A DNA stretch of 64,000 nt from Lactiplantibacillus pentosus (GTDB taxonomy: Bacteria; Bacillota; Bacilli; Lactobacillales; Lactobacillaceae): contig NZ_CP032757.1 in the NCBI RefSeq assembly GCF_003641185.1, positions 62,001 through 126,000 on the forward strand. The letters run 5' to 3'. Each line of letters opens with the position of its first letter. The first letter of the stretch is position 1. Below are positions 1 to 7,832 of this stretch, piece by piece. The notes under the pieces were generated by a model that saw nothing but the letters and a program-made list of their open reading frames with translations, ran no database searches and was not told the origin of the DNA. The position numbers and the translations under genes are program-made.

Positions 1-76
1 TCATGACGGTAAGCTGAAGACGACGTCGATGAAGCTAACAGAAACTACCAAAACGTTAAATAAACAAAGTAACTAG
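1..76 (+). CDS. htrA: C-terminal end of a serine protease HtrA-like protein (partial)
   Basis: An open frame enters from the left edge and ends at TAG 74-76, giving only the last 24 residues (HDGKLKTTSMKLTETTKTLN followed by KQSN). A short, Lys/Thr-rich end like this fits the end of the PDZ domain of HtrA/DegP proteases. In lactobacilli htrA lies directly before rlmH. The protein would be a membrane-anchored quality-control protease. The assignment rests on gene order and this short tail, so it is an inference; no catalytic residues are in view. A strong terminator follows 17 bases after the stop. Confidence 0.6.
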   Translation, partial: HDGKLKTTSMKLTETTKTLNKQSN

Positions 77-92
77 TAAATGAGATTTTCAT

Positions 93-133
93 AAACGTCC
101 TCGATTGTGAGTTGCAATTGAGGACGTTTTTTT
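93..133 (+). terminator. Rho-independent terminator after htrA
   Basis: Arms AAACGTCCTC (93-102) and GAGGACGTTT (120-129) pair perfectly and are followed by a T run. It closes the htrA transcript and separates it from rlmH. Confidence 0.85.
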
Positions 134-284
134 GGGCTTTTGGCGGATAATGCTGAAAAAGCGAAGGTTCGTTTTTCAAAAATCAGGAAAATTTGTGAAT
201 GGAGGCCCCAGTTACGTAAAAAGCCGAACAAACTGGCCGAAAGCCGTCAAAGCATTTATCGGGAAAACGGCGGGTGTGCAAAAC

Positions 285-598
285 TGTGGACAACTTTGGT
301 GATAATTTGAGCCGGCAAAAATTGAAATTTATTAACAGGCGCAACGACGGGATTAAGCCTTGTTTAAAAGTTATCCACAAGCGCCGACTTACCCTGTGGA
401 TTGAATTTAAAAAAGTTATTTTAATGACGGGGGATTCTTGATATAATGGGATTTGTAACCGGAATCCACGAACAGATGTTGCTGTGCAAAACTGTGGATA
501 AGTCGGAAGGGTCTTGACAAAATCGGACTAAATAAATATTGTGGCGAACTAGTGTTCAACACAATATGTTGATTATTGAGTTATGCACCTGTGGATAA
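285..598. promoter_or_regulatory. Cluster of DnaA-box-like 9-mers upstream of rlmH
   Basis: The 500-base gap between the htrA terminator and rlmH holds no convincing gene. It contains several matches to the DnaA box TTATCCACA: exact on the + strand at 371-379, exact on the - strand (TGTGGATAA) at 493-501 and 590-598, and near matches TGTGGACAA at 285-293 and TGTGGATTG at 395-403. The last box lies 33 bases before the rlmH start, so it could affect rlmH transcription, titrate DnaA, or be part of the origin-proximal neighbourhood. I do not see dnaA, dnaN or a clear AT-rich unwinding element, so this is not called as oriC. Confidence 0.5.
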
Positions 599-631
599 CT
601 ATGTTAATAACTTGTGTAAAGGCGGTCAATT

Positions 632-1111
632 ATGAACATCAAAATTATCTGTGTTGGTAAATTAAAGGAGAAATACTTCAAACAGGGGATTGCGGAATAT
701 GCGAAAAGAATGAGTAAATTTGCAAAATTCCAGATTGTTGAGGTTCCCGATGAAAAAGCACCAGAATCATTAAGTAACGCAGAGATGGAAAATGTGAAGC
801 AAAAAGAAGGTCAGCGCATCCTGGAAAAAATCAAGGATCGCGATTACGTCTATGCGCTGGCAATTTTAGGCAAGGAACGCTCCAGCGAAGAATTCGCGGC
901 CGAAATCGACAAGCTGACGACTTATGGTCACAGCGATATCGATTTTGTGATTGGCGGATCGCTGGGCTTGTCGCCAGAAGTACTGAAACGCGCGGATACT
1001 CAGATTTCGTTTGGACGTTTTACATTACCTCACCAGCTGATGCGGTTGGTGCTGTCGGAGCAGGTTTATCGAGCGTTTATGATTAATGCGGGGTCGCCGT
1101 ATCATAAGTGA
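632..1111 (+). CDS. rlmH: 23S rRNA (pseudouridine1915-N3)-methyltransferase RlmH
   Basis: This 159-residue SPOUT methyltransferase methylates pseudouridine 1915 in helix 69 of 23S rRNA using S-adenosylmethionine. Family marks include the N-terminal [15 protein letters not shown], the central [14 protein letters not shown], the glycine loop [11 protein letters not shown] and the C-terminal [16 protein letters not shown]...GSPYHK, which form the knotted cofactor site. Length and start agree with the family. RlmH is the orfX homologue of staphylococci, where SCC cassettes integrate into the last codons; here those codons recur downstream (see the att entries). It sits alone behind a terminator and a cluster of DnaA-box-like sites. 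Confidence 0.98.
   Translation: MNIKIICVGKLKEKYFKQGIAEYAKRMSKFAKFQIVEVPDEKAPESLSNAEMENVKQKEGQRILEKIKDRDYVYALAILGKERSSEEFAAEIDKLTTYGHSDIDFVIGGSLGLSPEVLKRADTQISFGRFTLPHQLMRLVLSEQVYRAFMINAGSPYHK
1098..1111 (+). other. Putative SCC-type attachment site in the rlmH 3' end (att copy 1)
   Basis: CGTATCATAAGTGA forms the last codons of rlmH (Tyr-His-Lys-stop). The core TATCATAAGTGA matches the attachment core I know from staphylococcal SCC elements at orfX. Two more copies occur at 1213 and 7764, in the same orientation. Use as an att site here is inferred. Confidence 0.65.
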
Positions 1112-1212
1112 AGAGAAAAGTGTTTGAATTCCTTGGTAGACATGGGCTCCCGGCACACGGAAAAACAAGTTATTCCTGGTGGAAATAGCTAGTGGAAACG
1201 TTAGGGAAGTCT

Positions 1213-1225
1213 GTATCATAAGTGA
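1213..1225 (+). other. Second copy of the rlmH-end attachment sequence
   Basis: GTATCATAAGTGA recurs 114 bases after the rlmH stop, outside any gene and in the same orientation. The DNA between the two copies (1112-1212) has no gene and would be the scar of a lost or decayed cassette. An A/T-rich hairpin, centred near 1250, follows it. Confidence 0.6.
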
Positions 1226-1464
1226 TGCTAAAACATCATGATCAGTAAGAACATCAATCAGCTTTAGGGCTAGATTGATGTTTTTTTTTTTGCGTGGTCT
1301 CAATTTTTAAATATATATTATTTTATCGGTTTGAAGGGAGTGATCTTAGAGATTGTAGACAGACGTCTAAAACGGAATAGCGCAGTAGTAGTTCAGCTGA
1401 CTATGACCGTATCAGCTCAGCTAGTGAACTGGTAAAATTTATTTTGTTAAAGGGGTTATTTAGG

Positions 1465-1719
1465 ATGGGAAAAGAAGGCATCAATCTTGAGGCACTAAAT
1501 CCAATTTACAAGCAGCTGTATGAATTGGTTGGTGAAGAACACATGTTGTCCATATACGCAGATTTACGTGGCATTCAGGTTACGTTTCCCGCACATTTGT
1601 ATGATGGACAGGCGGTCAAGAAGATGATTATTAAAAGTGACGAGCCAACCGCAGTTTTAGCCAAGGAATTCGGATATTCACAGAAGTGGGTCAGGTCAGT
1701 TATTAAGAAGTATAAATAG
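1465..1719 (+). CDS. Small helix-turn-helix protein, Mor-like
   Basis: An 84-residue protein if begun at the ATG at 1465; a TTG start 21 bases upstream is possible but has a poorer ribosome site. The C-terminal third (LAKEFGYSQKWVRSVIKKYK) reads as a helix-turn-helix recognition unit. The N-terminal part, with LYELVGEEHMLSIY and IQVTFPAHLYD, recalls Mor-type activators of phages and mobile elements. It lies directly before a small membrane protein gene (13-base gap), so the two are probably co-transcribed. The position inside the presumed rlmH-anchored cassette suggests an element-borne regulator; the target is unknown. Confidence 0.55.
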   Translation: MGKEGINLEALNPIYKQLYELVGEEHMLSIYADLRGIQVTFPAHLYDGQAVKKMIIKSDEPTAVLAKEFGYSQKWVRSVIKKYK

Positions 1720-1732
1720 GGAGTGGGATCGT

Positions 1733-2038
1733 ATGTTAAAATTAATTTTTATCATCGTGTTAATTGGTGGTATTTGGTTCGTTCACAGTAAATTAGGGGT
1801 AAAGTGGTCCAGTATTTTTATGGGCTTAGGTGCGGCGGTTGTTGCGTTAGTTTCATGGTCTAGTAAATCGAATAGTAGTAGCCGGAAAGCAGGACATGAT
1901 TTGGTAAATCGGTTGAGTAGCTTGACGAACTATGAATTAAAGAACTTTATTAACGATTATAATAATGACCCTATGGAACGACAGACAGCACATAATATTT
2001 TAAGAAGTCGGCAGGAAAACAATACTGATCGGTATTAA
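1733..2038 (+). CDS. Small single-pass membrane protein of unknown function
   Basis: 101 residues with one or two N-terminal hydrophobic segments (about residues 2-19 and 27-43), then a polar Ser-rich linker and a charged C-terminal part ending in an Arg/Asn-rich tail. The ribosome site GGGAG precedes the ATG. It follows the HTH gene closely and is closed by a strong terminator at 2064-2097. I do not recognise the family. A cytoplasmic tail after N-terminal membrane anchoring would suit an immunity or signalling role, but nothing in the sequence proves that. Confidence 0.6.
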   Translation: MLKLIFIIVLIGGIWFVHSKLGVKWSSIFMGLGAAVVALVSWSSKSNSSSRKAGHDLVNRLSSLTNYELKNFINDYNNDPMERQTAHNILRSRQENNTDRY

Positions 2039-2063
2039 CAAATGTTAATAGCACAGCACGCGT

Positions 2064-2097
2064 AAGCTCCCATCTAATATTGGATGGGAGCCTTTTT
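2064..2097 (+). terminator. Terminator after the HTH/membrane protein pair
   Basis: GCTCCCATC and GATGGGAGC arms with an AT-rich loop are followed by CTTTTT. Confidence 0.85.
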
Positions 2098-2143
2098 AGT
2101 GTATGAAGGTGAAAAATAAGTCGAACAAAAATTAGTCTATGTA

Positions 2144-2680
2144 ATGATGACCCCTGATATCGCGAAGCATATCGTTAATTGTATGGCTCAAGAACGAGCT
2201 AGATTGATTGGCGATGTAAGGACAATTATTAGTAATAAACAACATGAAATCGCGGATGTTAAGCAAAAGCTTGACCGGTATGACAATCTTCCGTCAGATG
2301 ACGCCGAACTAGTACGCCAAATTAAAGCTCACAAAAGTATGCTTCAGAACAACATTATCAGCCTTCATCAAGAAATTAAGGATTGCGAACGACGGATACA
2401 ATCAATTGGTAATTCAGCGACGAGTGCTACGATTGAGGCTTTACTAAAATGGGCTTATAAAATTGCTCAAGCTGATAATAAAGATTACTTGAAACGAGTC
2501 TATGCAACGTTTATTGATAAGATTACATTCGATGCTAAGAAACGTACAATGAAGATTCAAATGTGCTTTAGCGGATCAGTTATTGAGCAGATTAGGAATT
2601 ATCAACAAGAAGCCGGAGTTTCCCAAGTGGAAGCTCCGGCTTCTTCGTACGTTCAGAAAGAAATAATCGTGGTGGTGTAA
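2144..2680 (+). pseudogene. C-terminal remnant of a large serine recombinase
   Basis: The 178-residue frame lacks the resolvase catalytic domain but resembles the C-terminal part of large serine recombinases: a long coiled coil (about residues 20-85, with IADVKQKLDRYDNLP and IISLHQEIKDCERRI), then LKRVYATFIDKITFDAKKR and a beta-rich end. Intact enzymes of this class (Ccr, phage integrases) have 450-550 residues, so about two thirds is missing. There is no clear ribosome site. Placed between rlmH-end att copies, it would be a decayed Ccr-like integrase. Its last codons are formed by a terminator-like hairpin (about 2616-2645), so the original end may also be lost. Confidence 0.6.
2616..2650 (+). 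terminator. Hairpin GCCGGAG/CTCCGGC, copy 1
   Basis: AGCCGGAG and CTCCGGCT arms enclose a loop containing CCCAAGTGGA and are followed by TCTTC. A sister hairpin with nearly the same arms and loop follows the lipoprotein gene at 3853-3890. The pair therefore brackets 2.65-3.85 kb. Confidence 0.55.
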
Positions 2681-2789
2681 AAGACATTTATAAGGAATAG
2701 TGCAGTTGAAACGGCGCTGTTTATTATAGTATAATTTAAATCGTATATGTGTAAGCGGTTGATTAAAACCAAAAGGAGTATCAGGGATA

Positions 2790-3821
2790 ATGAAAAAATT
2801 AATGAGGGCCGTAAGTCTGGTAGGAATATTCGGCTTGTTAGTAGTTGGTTTAGTAGCATGTGGTAATAAGAAAACGACAAGTAGTGATTCGTCTTCGGGA
2901 TATCGTAATTCAATCAGTAAGGGCCTGGATGCAGTTGCTGAGAATAAGATGGATAAAGCATTAACGTACTTCGACAATGCTTTGACGCAGAAACCTAAAG
3001 ATACTAAGGCTAAAGCTTATCGAGACCAAACACAATCTTACGTTGATACGAATTCTCAACTGAAAGCCGGGGAAGTTCAAAAGGCAGTGACAACCATTAC
3101 AGATGGCGTAAAAATTAAAAATGGTGCCAAAAGTTTGGATACTAAGCTAGCTAAATTAAAGACAAGTGCCAAGGCTGATTTGGCAGAGTATAGGCAATTG
3201 GATAAGGATGTCACGGCTCAGTTAAAAGTCACTGATGGTAACTACTCAAGTGATGTTTTGAATCAATGTAAAAACATTGATTGGAATAAGAAACCCTATT
3301 TGAGTAAACTTAAATCAAAAGTTAACAAGTTGTTAAAACAATCAAATCAAGAAAGCAGTTCTAGTAGTTCAAATAGTAGTGAATCATCGAGTGTAAATAG
3401 TTCATCGGATACTAAGACAGTAAGCGCAGCCGATAAAAAAGAGGCCGAAGAAATGCGCCAAACGATTGTACAATCAGAACCCGGTAAATGGGATAGCGCT
3501 GCATTAGCACAAGTGCCCGATTCGGTTATTGTAGCCGCAACTAAGAAATCTAATGATGCAGGTGGTGATCCCGGTACAACTGCAAATATGATTGCTGAGC
3601 AGTATCCGAATATCAAGAAGAAAACCTCATCCGCTGATACTAAGGCACATGCTGATCAGATTCGGACAGTTCTAGTAAACAATCAAGATTTTTCAGAAGC
3701 TGTTTTGAATGATATTCCTGATTCTGAGGTGATAGCTGCGGCTAAAGGTGGCTTTGCCACAAATTCTGACATTGCCAGAACAGCCGGGACGTTATTACAA
3801 AATCATCCAGATTTGAAATAG
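2790..3821 (+). CDS. Secreted lipoprotein with TPR-like N-terminal part
   Basis: 343 residues. A signal peptide with a lipobox (LVAC, cysteine at residue 24) predicts lipid anchoring on the outer face of the membrane. The first mature part (about 38-75, YRNSISKGLDAVAENKMDKA followed by LTYFDNAL) looks like a TPR-like helical hairpin. A Ser-rich linker lies at about 188-212. Two related repeats follow, each with PDS(V/E)VIAA (near residues 246 and 315), separated by polar segments. The ATG follows AAAGGAG. A terminator-like hairpin follows. Function is unknown; cassette-borne surface lipoprotein is the safest description. Confidence 0.75.
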   Translation: MKKLMRAVSLVGIFGLLVVGLVACGNKKTTSSDSSSGYRNSISKGLDAVAENKMDKALTYFDNALTQKPKDTKAKAYRDQTQSYVDTNSQLKAGEVQKAVTTITDGVKIKNGAKSLDTKLAKLKTSAKADLAEYRQLDKDVTAQLKVTDGNYSSDVLNQCKNIDWNKKPYLSKLKSKVNKLLKQSNQESSSSSSNSSESSSVNSSSDTKTVSAADKKEAEEMRQTIVQSEPGKWDSAALAQVPDSVIVAATKKSNDAGGDPGTTANMIAEQYPNIKKKTSSADTKAHADQIRTVLVNNQDFSEAVLNDIPDSEVIAAAKGGFATNSDIARTAGTLLQNHPDLK

Positions 3822-3852
3822 ATATTGACTGATAGAAATTGATTGTCAAAGA

Positions 3853-3892
3853 TGCCGGAGTCTCCTTAGTGGATGCTCCGGCATTTGTTATC
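3853..3892 (+). terminator. Hairpin GCCGGAG/CTCCGGC, copy 2, after the lipoprotein gene
   Basis: ATGCCGGAG and GCTCCGGCAT arms, with a loop related to copy 1 at 2616, are followed by TTGTTA. It probably terminates the lipoprotein transcript. Confidence 0.65.
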
Positions 3893-4395
3893 TCATGAGT
3901 CAAGAAGGATTGTTCGAAATATTAATAGCCAATATGCAAGATTTATGATTAGCTAGGGATAGTTGATATCAAAAAGAAACTTTTAGTTGTTGCTCTTAGC
4001 GTAGTTTTTCGGAAAAACGGGTGGGGACAAAATAAGAAGTGAATTGAGATACTTTATTGCTTAACTCGGATTGAAAGATTCAGAGACGGAATGTATATTA
4101 GTTTTAGTACAGTTAATTATCCAACCAACAAAGAATTTCAGAATTATCAAGAATTTTATGGTCTTAACAAGGGATTAGTGTGAGTAATTACTACTAAGTA
4201 AACATATTGCATGAATTTCTGTAAAACGTTTATTTGTCCTTGTTGTGGTAGTTAGTGGAACTAGAAAGTAAGAATGCTTATGTGTCCATAGTATACAAAA
4301 GTGTTGCACTGACTTTTTAAAAATATGATATTTGAAAATTAGTTTGATAAGATGATAATGAACAAAAATTAATTTTGGAGTGCAAACGAATTGAT
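3893..4395. other. AT-rich intergenic stretch without a recognisable gene
   Basis: About 500 bases with no frame worth calling on either strand. It probably carries the promoter of the ATPase gene that starts at 4396; GTTTGATAAGATGATAATG near 4342 is AT-rich and promoter-like, but I cannot define boxes with confidence. Confidence 0.4.
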
Positions 4396-4716
4396 ATGAT
4401 AAATAAAATTTTCAAAATCAAAAACTATGCTAGATTTAACAATGTCAACAGTACAAATATGCCAGACAAGGGAATCATGAAACGCGTCAATTTAATTTAT
4501 GCTCCAAATGGAACAGGGAAAACTAGTTTGTCTCTGATTTTTCAGTCACTTTCAACAAAAAACGAAAAATTAATTTTAAAGAAAAAGAGTGTATTGGTTG
4601 AAGGAGAGTTGGAAGTTGGGGCTATTTTAGATGACAAAGCTGAAGAATTTAAAAGAAACCAGTGGACTGACAAGGAGCTGCTCCTTGTCAAGTAGACAAG
4701 TCAAATAATTAAAGTC

Positions 4717-5574
4717 TTATGCACTCTTTTGAACGGCATGATTCCGGTATTCTTCCGGAGTCATGCCGTTTAGTGTTTTCTGACGTCGTTCCGTGTTATA
4801 CCATGTGACGTACGCCTTGATAATCCCGATTAATTCAACTTCCGAGAGTGGTGCCTTGAAAGCCAGTTCTTCAGTCTTTAGCTGGCTCCAGAAAGACTCC
4901 ATGGCACTGTTGTCGCCTGGTGTTCCTGGTCGCGACATGCTATGGACGATCCCTTTTCCAGATAATAGGGTGTTGTAGTCACCAGAAGTATAAGCCGAGC
5001 CTTGATCGGAATGAAGAATCTGTGGTTTCACACCACGAGTTGCTTTCAGGGCCTGTTTGAGTGTTTCAGATACTAATTCCTTGGTCTCAGTACTGGCGAC
5101 CGCCCATGCGATAATACTGCGGTCACAAAGGTCTTTAATGGCACTTACACGTAAGCGTTGCTTCTGGTCGGGCCCAAATTTCAATTCACTACAATCAGTC
5201 ACCCAAGTCATATTTGGTTGCTCAGGTTTGAAATCATGGCTACCATCTTCGTTTAGTAACTTATTGGCGTAAATGTGGTCTTTCTTCTCCTGTTTCCGAT
5301 CATGCTTAGCCGCACGAATTGATGATTGAATCCCGTTACGACGCATGATACGACGAACCCGACCCTCACTAACATGGTACGGGGTCTCCTCATTAATATA
5401 CGTTGTCATGGTCCGGACGCCAAAAATATAATTCTTTGATTCTTCACGCTTAATGATATGCGCCAAAATGGCTTCATTCTCCAGTTCATGCGCGTTAACT
5501 TTACGGTGAAGCCACTTGTAGTAGGCAGCTCGAGATACACCGACATACTGGCACATGAAACTAATCCCATACAC
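4717..5574 (-). CDS. IS3-family transposase OrfB (DDE integrase)
   Basis: The frame contains an HTH_21-like N-terminal part (YHVSEGRVRRIMRRNGIQ) and a retroviral-type integrase core. The catalytic triad is visible: first Asp in TDCSELKF, second Asp in HSDQGSAY, Glu in NSAMESFWSQLK. The frame is open upstream of its first ATG through VNPDTNQVYG back to the slippery heptamer at the end of OrfA, so the active protein is most likely the OrfAB fusion made by a -1 frameshift. All catalytic residues are intact, which suggests a recently active copy. Confidence 0.9.
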   Translation of the reverse strand: MYGISFMCQYVGVSRAAYYKWLHRKVNAHELENEAILAHIIKREESKNYIFGVRTMTTYINEETPYHVSEGRVRRIMRRNGIQSSIRAAKHDRKQEKKDHIYANKLLNEDGSHDFKPEQPNMTWVTDCSELKFGPDQKQRLRVSAIKDLCDRSIIAWAVASTETKELVSETLKQALKATRGVKPQILHSDQGSAYTSGDYNTLLSGKGIVHSMSRPGTPGDNSAMESFWSQLKTEELAFKAPLSEVELIGIIKAYVTWYNTERRQKTLNGMTPEEYRNHAVQKSA

Positions 5575-5591
5575 TTGATTAGTGTCGGGAT

Positions 5592-6314
5592 TTACTTTTT
5601 TCGAGAGTGCTTGAACTGTGAGATATTTTTCTTTTGCTGGGCATCCATCCTTTCGAATTCTTGGAGTTTTTTTAATACGGCGACCTCCGTAGAGACATGC
5701 GCTAACCGGGCCTTGAGCCGCTTGATTTCTAAGTCCTTTAGTTCCATTTCGGTCAACTGGCCATTGGCTTCCTTGGTCTTACCGCGACGGTCTGCGAGGG
5801 CATCGGGACCACCTTGCTTGAACTTCTTAACCCACGCATACACTTGGCCATAGGACACGTTAAAATGGGTCGTGGCGCCGACGTAGTCCATCTCATTGGC
5901 GATGACCCACTGCGCGATTTCAATCCGTTCAACCTGTTCAGTCTTTCTACCATTCTTCATCCGGGTAGTCCTCCTAGTGGTTTTGAGCGATTTACCACTA
6001 GTATACCGCTTGACCCACTGGAAGATAACTGAGTTATTAGGGATATTATATTGTCGAGCTAACTGGGGATACGATGTACCACCGGCCAAATAAGCCTGGA
6101 CGACTTCAAGCATCAACTCAGGTGTATAGGTACGCTGTGGACGTCGCTGCAATGCATCAATACCGCCAGTGTTGAAGCGCTCAACCCATTGGAGAACCTG
6201 ATCACGTTTCACACCATACTCCCGTTCAATAGCATTAGCTGACATCCCATCCTGTACCAACTTAATATAGAATAGTTTATCTTCTTCACTATATCTCGTA
6301 CCTTTTCGGCCCAT
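5592..6314 (-). CDS. IS3-family transposase OrfA (DNA-binding)
   Basis: 240 residues from the ATG at 6314, preceded by AAGGAG. It carries repeated helix-turn-helix units (YSEEDKLFYIKLVQDGMSAN, then a second about residue 50 and a third near 130) and a C-terminal leucine-zipper-like coiled coil used for multimerisation. The stop codon is directly preceded by A AAA AAG (5595-5601), the classic slippery site for the -1 shift into OrfB. A near-perfect inverted repeat at 6321-6379 overlaps the IS end and the ribosome site and may limit read-in translation. Confidence 0.9.
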   Translation of the reverse strand: MGRKGTRYSEEDKLFYIKLVQDGMSANAIEREYGVKRDQVLQWVERFNTGGIDALQRRPQRTYTPELMLEVVQAYLAGGTSYPQLARQYNIPNNSVIFQWVKRYTSGKSLKTTRRTTRMKNGRKTEQVERIEIAQWVIANEMDYVGATTHFNVSYGQVYAWVKKFKQGGPDALADRRGKTKEANGQLTEMELKDLEIKRLKARLAHVSTEVAVLKKLQEFERMDAQQKKNISQFKHSRKK

Positions 6315-7763
6315 AAAAAAATACTCCTTCCTTGGCAGACAAGCTTTAATTATTTGCTTGTCTACCTTGGTAGGAGTATACCCCAATTTACATCTCCATA
6401 AGGAAATAAAAGTTTTTAATTCTTATTTTCTAAATGACAATGTTTATACATTTAACCTGAATGACAAAAATTTTTCCACTAGAGATTTTTTGTTAAAGAA
6501 AGATTTACCAAAATATGAAAAAATGTTGTTTGATAAAGATAATCTTATGAAAAAAGAATTGAAACAACGACGGTCAAAACATAATTTTCGCAGCAGGATG
6601 AGAAAACGATATCAGTTGAACGATAAGGCATTTGAAGAAATGCTTTTGAAAAACAAAGAATATCAGAGAAAGCTTGCGAATATTAAGAAATTTGAGGAAG
6701 GTCAACAAGATTTTGACCAACAAATTGGGCTGTTGATTAGACAAGCTATGGCGCGGTTTATAAAAAAAACGAACGACATTTTACATCAATTTACAAAAAA
6801 TATTACAATTTCAGATTTAAAATTAGTATATAAAGCAAAAAGTAAGCTAAATCAAGTGGTATTTAGTGTCAGTGTGCTTGGTGTTAAAAAGACATTAGAT
6901 AGGGAAAATGTTGGATTTGATTACACTCTGAGCGATGGTGACAAGAGTGCTTTAGCTTTATCATCTTTTTTAGCGAGAGTTAGTTTTTCCGAAGATTTGG
7001 AAAAACAAGTGATTGTTATTGATGATCCATTTACGAGCTTTGATTCAGGACGAAAATTAATGACCATCGAAGCAATCACAAATTTAACCGCTAATGTCCA
7101 GCAAATAATACTCTTAACGCATGACAAAAATTTTCTTTTTGAATTTGCCAACAATGTGAAGGGAATCGTGACGGCTAGTGAGATTAATTTATGGCAACTA
7201 GTTCCGAGTGGGAAATTTGTAACATTTAGGCAGTTATATCATTCAGATACAGAAGGTTTGATTGAACGAACTTTAAAAAAATTACAAATCTTTTTATCGG
7301 AAGGTGAAAGTAATCCGGATAGGTTGTTATCCATAGCCAGGTCTTTGCGACCACTGTTGGAAGAAATTTTTAGAATTAAATATCCAGAGTTTTATGAAGA
7401 TAATACATGGTTATCCACATATCTAGATTATATAAGAAAATCCGAGAATGACCCTCACTATAGACGGTTTGCAAAGTTGCTTCCTGAGAAGGACTTAATA
7501 ATTGCCGTGATGGACTATACGAAGAAGTTTAATCATTCTAGTTCAAGTGTAATTGATTCTGTTGAATTGGAAGGGTTTGTTAAGCGAACGCTAGAAGTCT
7601 TTGATAATATTTAATCTAAGTAAACAAGTGAGGTTACTCCCTAAAAGGAAGATAAACAAATCTGCTTAACATAATTAATCGAAGTTTAGATTATTAGGCC
7701 TCTACTTATTTTCGGATAATTGAAGTGGGTAACCATGCTGCAGGCAGAGACGATACAGTTCTC

Positions 7764-7777
7764 CGTATCATAAGTGA
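7764..7777 (+). other. Third copy of the rlmH-end attachment sequence
   Basis: CGTATCATAAGTGA, identical to the 14 bases at 1098-1111, lies outside any gene 150 bases after the ATPase pseudogene. Together with the copy at 1213 it delimits a 6.5-kb segment, taken here as a decayed SCC-like cassette. Confidence 0.65.
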
Positions 7778-7832
7778 GGAAGACTGTGGTTAATGTTTTA
7801 TACGATTGTAAAAGATGGTAAGGATGAGTCAT

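Larger units (their letters stand above)
4679..6378 (-). mobile_element. IS3-family (IS150-like) insertion sequence, complete
   Basis: About 1.7 kb with two overlapping-frame transposase genes on the minus strand and imperfect inverted repeats of about 36 bp. The left end reads TGCTCCTTGTCAAGTAGACA and the right end, complemented, TACTCCTACCAAGGTAGACA; both continue into CAAATAATTAAAG. I could not find a 3-4-base target duplication at these borders, so the exact ends may be off by a few bases or one flank may have changed. It splits the ATPase gene. A fragment of the same or a close element lies at 56658-56745. Confidence 0.85.
4396..7614 (+). pseudogene. ABC-type AAA ATPase (AAA_13/RloC-like) gene split by an IS3-family element
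   Basis: The 5' piece (4396-4678) carries the Walker A site APNGTGKTS. The 3' piece (6379-7614) carries the expected next segment KVFNSYFLNDNVY, a coiled-coil middle, the ABC signature LSDGDKSALALSSF, Walker B VIVIDDPFTSFD and the switch LLTHDKNFLF. Together they give about 500 residues, close to a complete ATPase, so little was lost when the IS (4679-6378) entered. Proteins of this class (RloC, PrrC-associated and related ATPases) act in phage defence or nucleic-acid surveillance. Here the gene should be inactive unless the IS excises. It belongs to the cassette between the rlmH-end repeats. The C-terminal 200 residues could hold an effector but show no motif I recognise. Confidence 0.75.

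Noticed and set aside
1025..1303. 92-residue minus-strand frame across the rlmH end
   Set aside because: Shadow of rlmH and repeat DNA; no ribosome site and no recognisable domain.
2576..2977. Minus-strand frames of 133 and 86 residues between recombinase remnant and lipoprotein
   Set aside because: They are antisense to well-supported coding DNA and made of low-complexity hydrophobic stretches.
1226..7763. A complete ccr recombinase operon in the SCC-like segment
   Set aside because: Only a C-terminal recombinase remnant is present; no catalytic resolvase domain is found in the segment.
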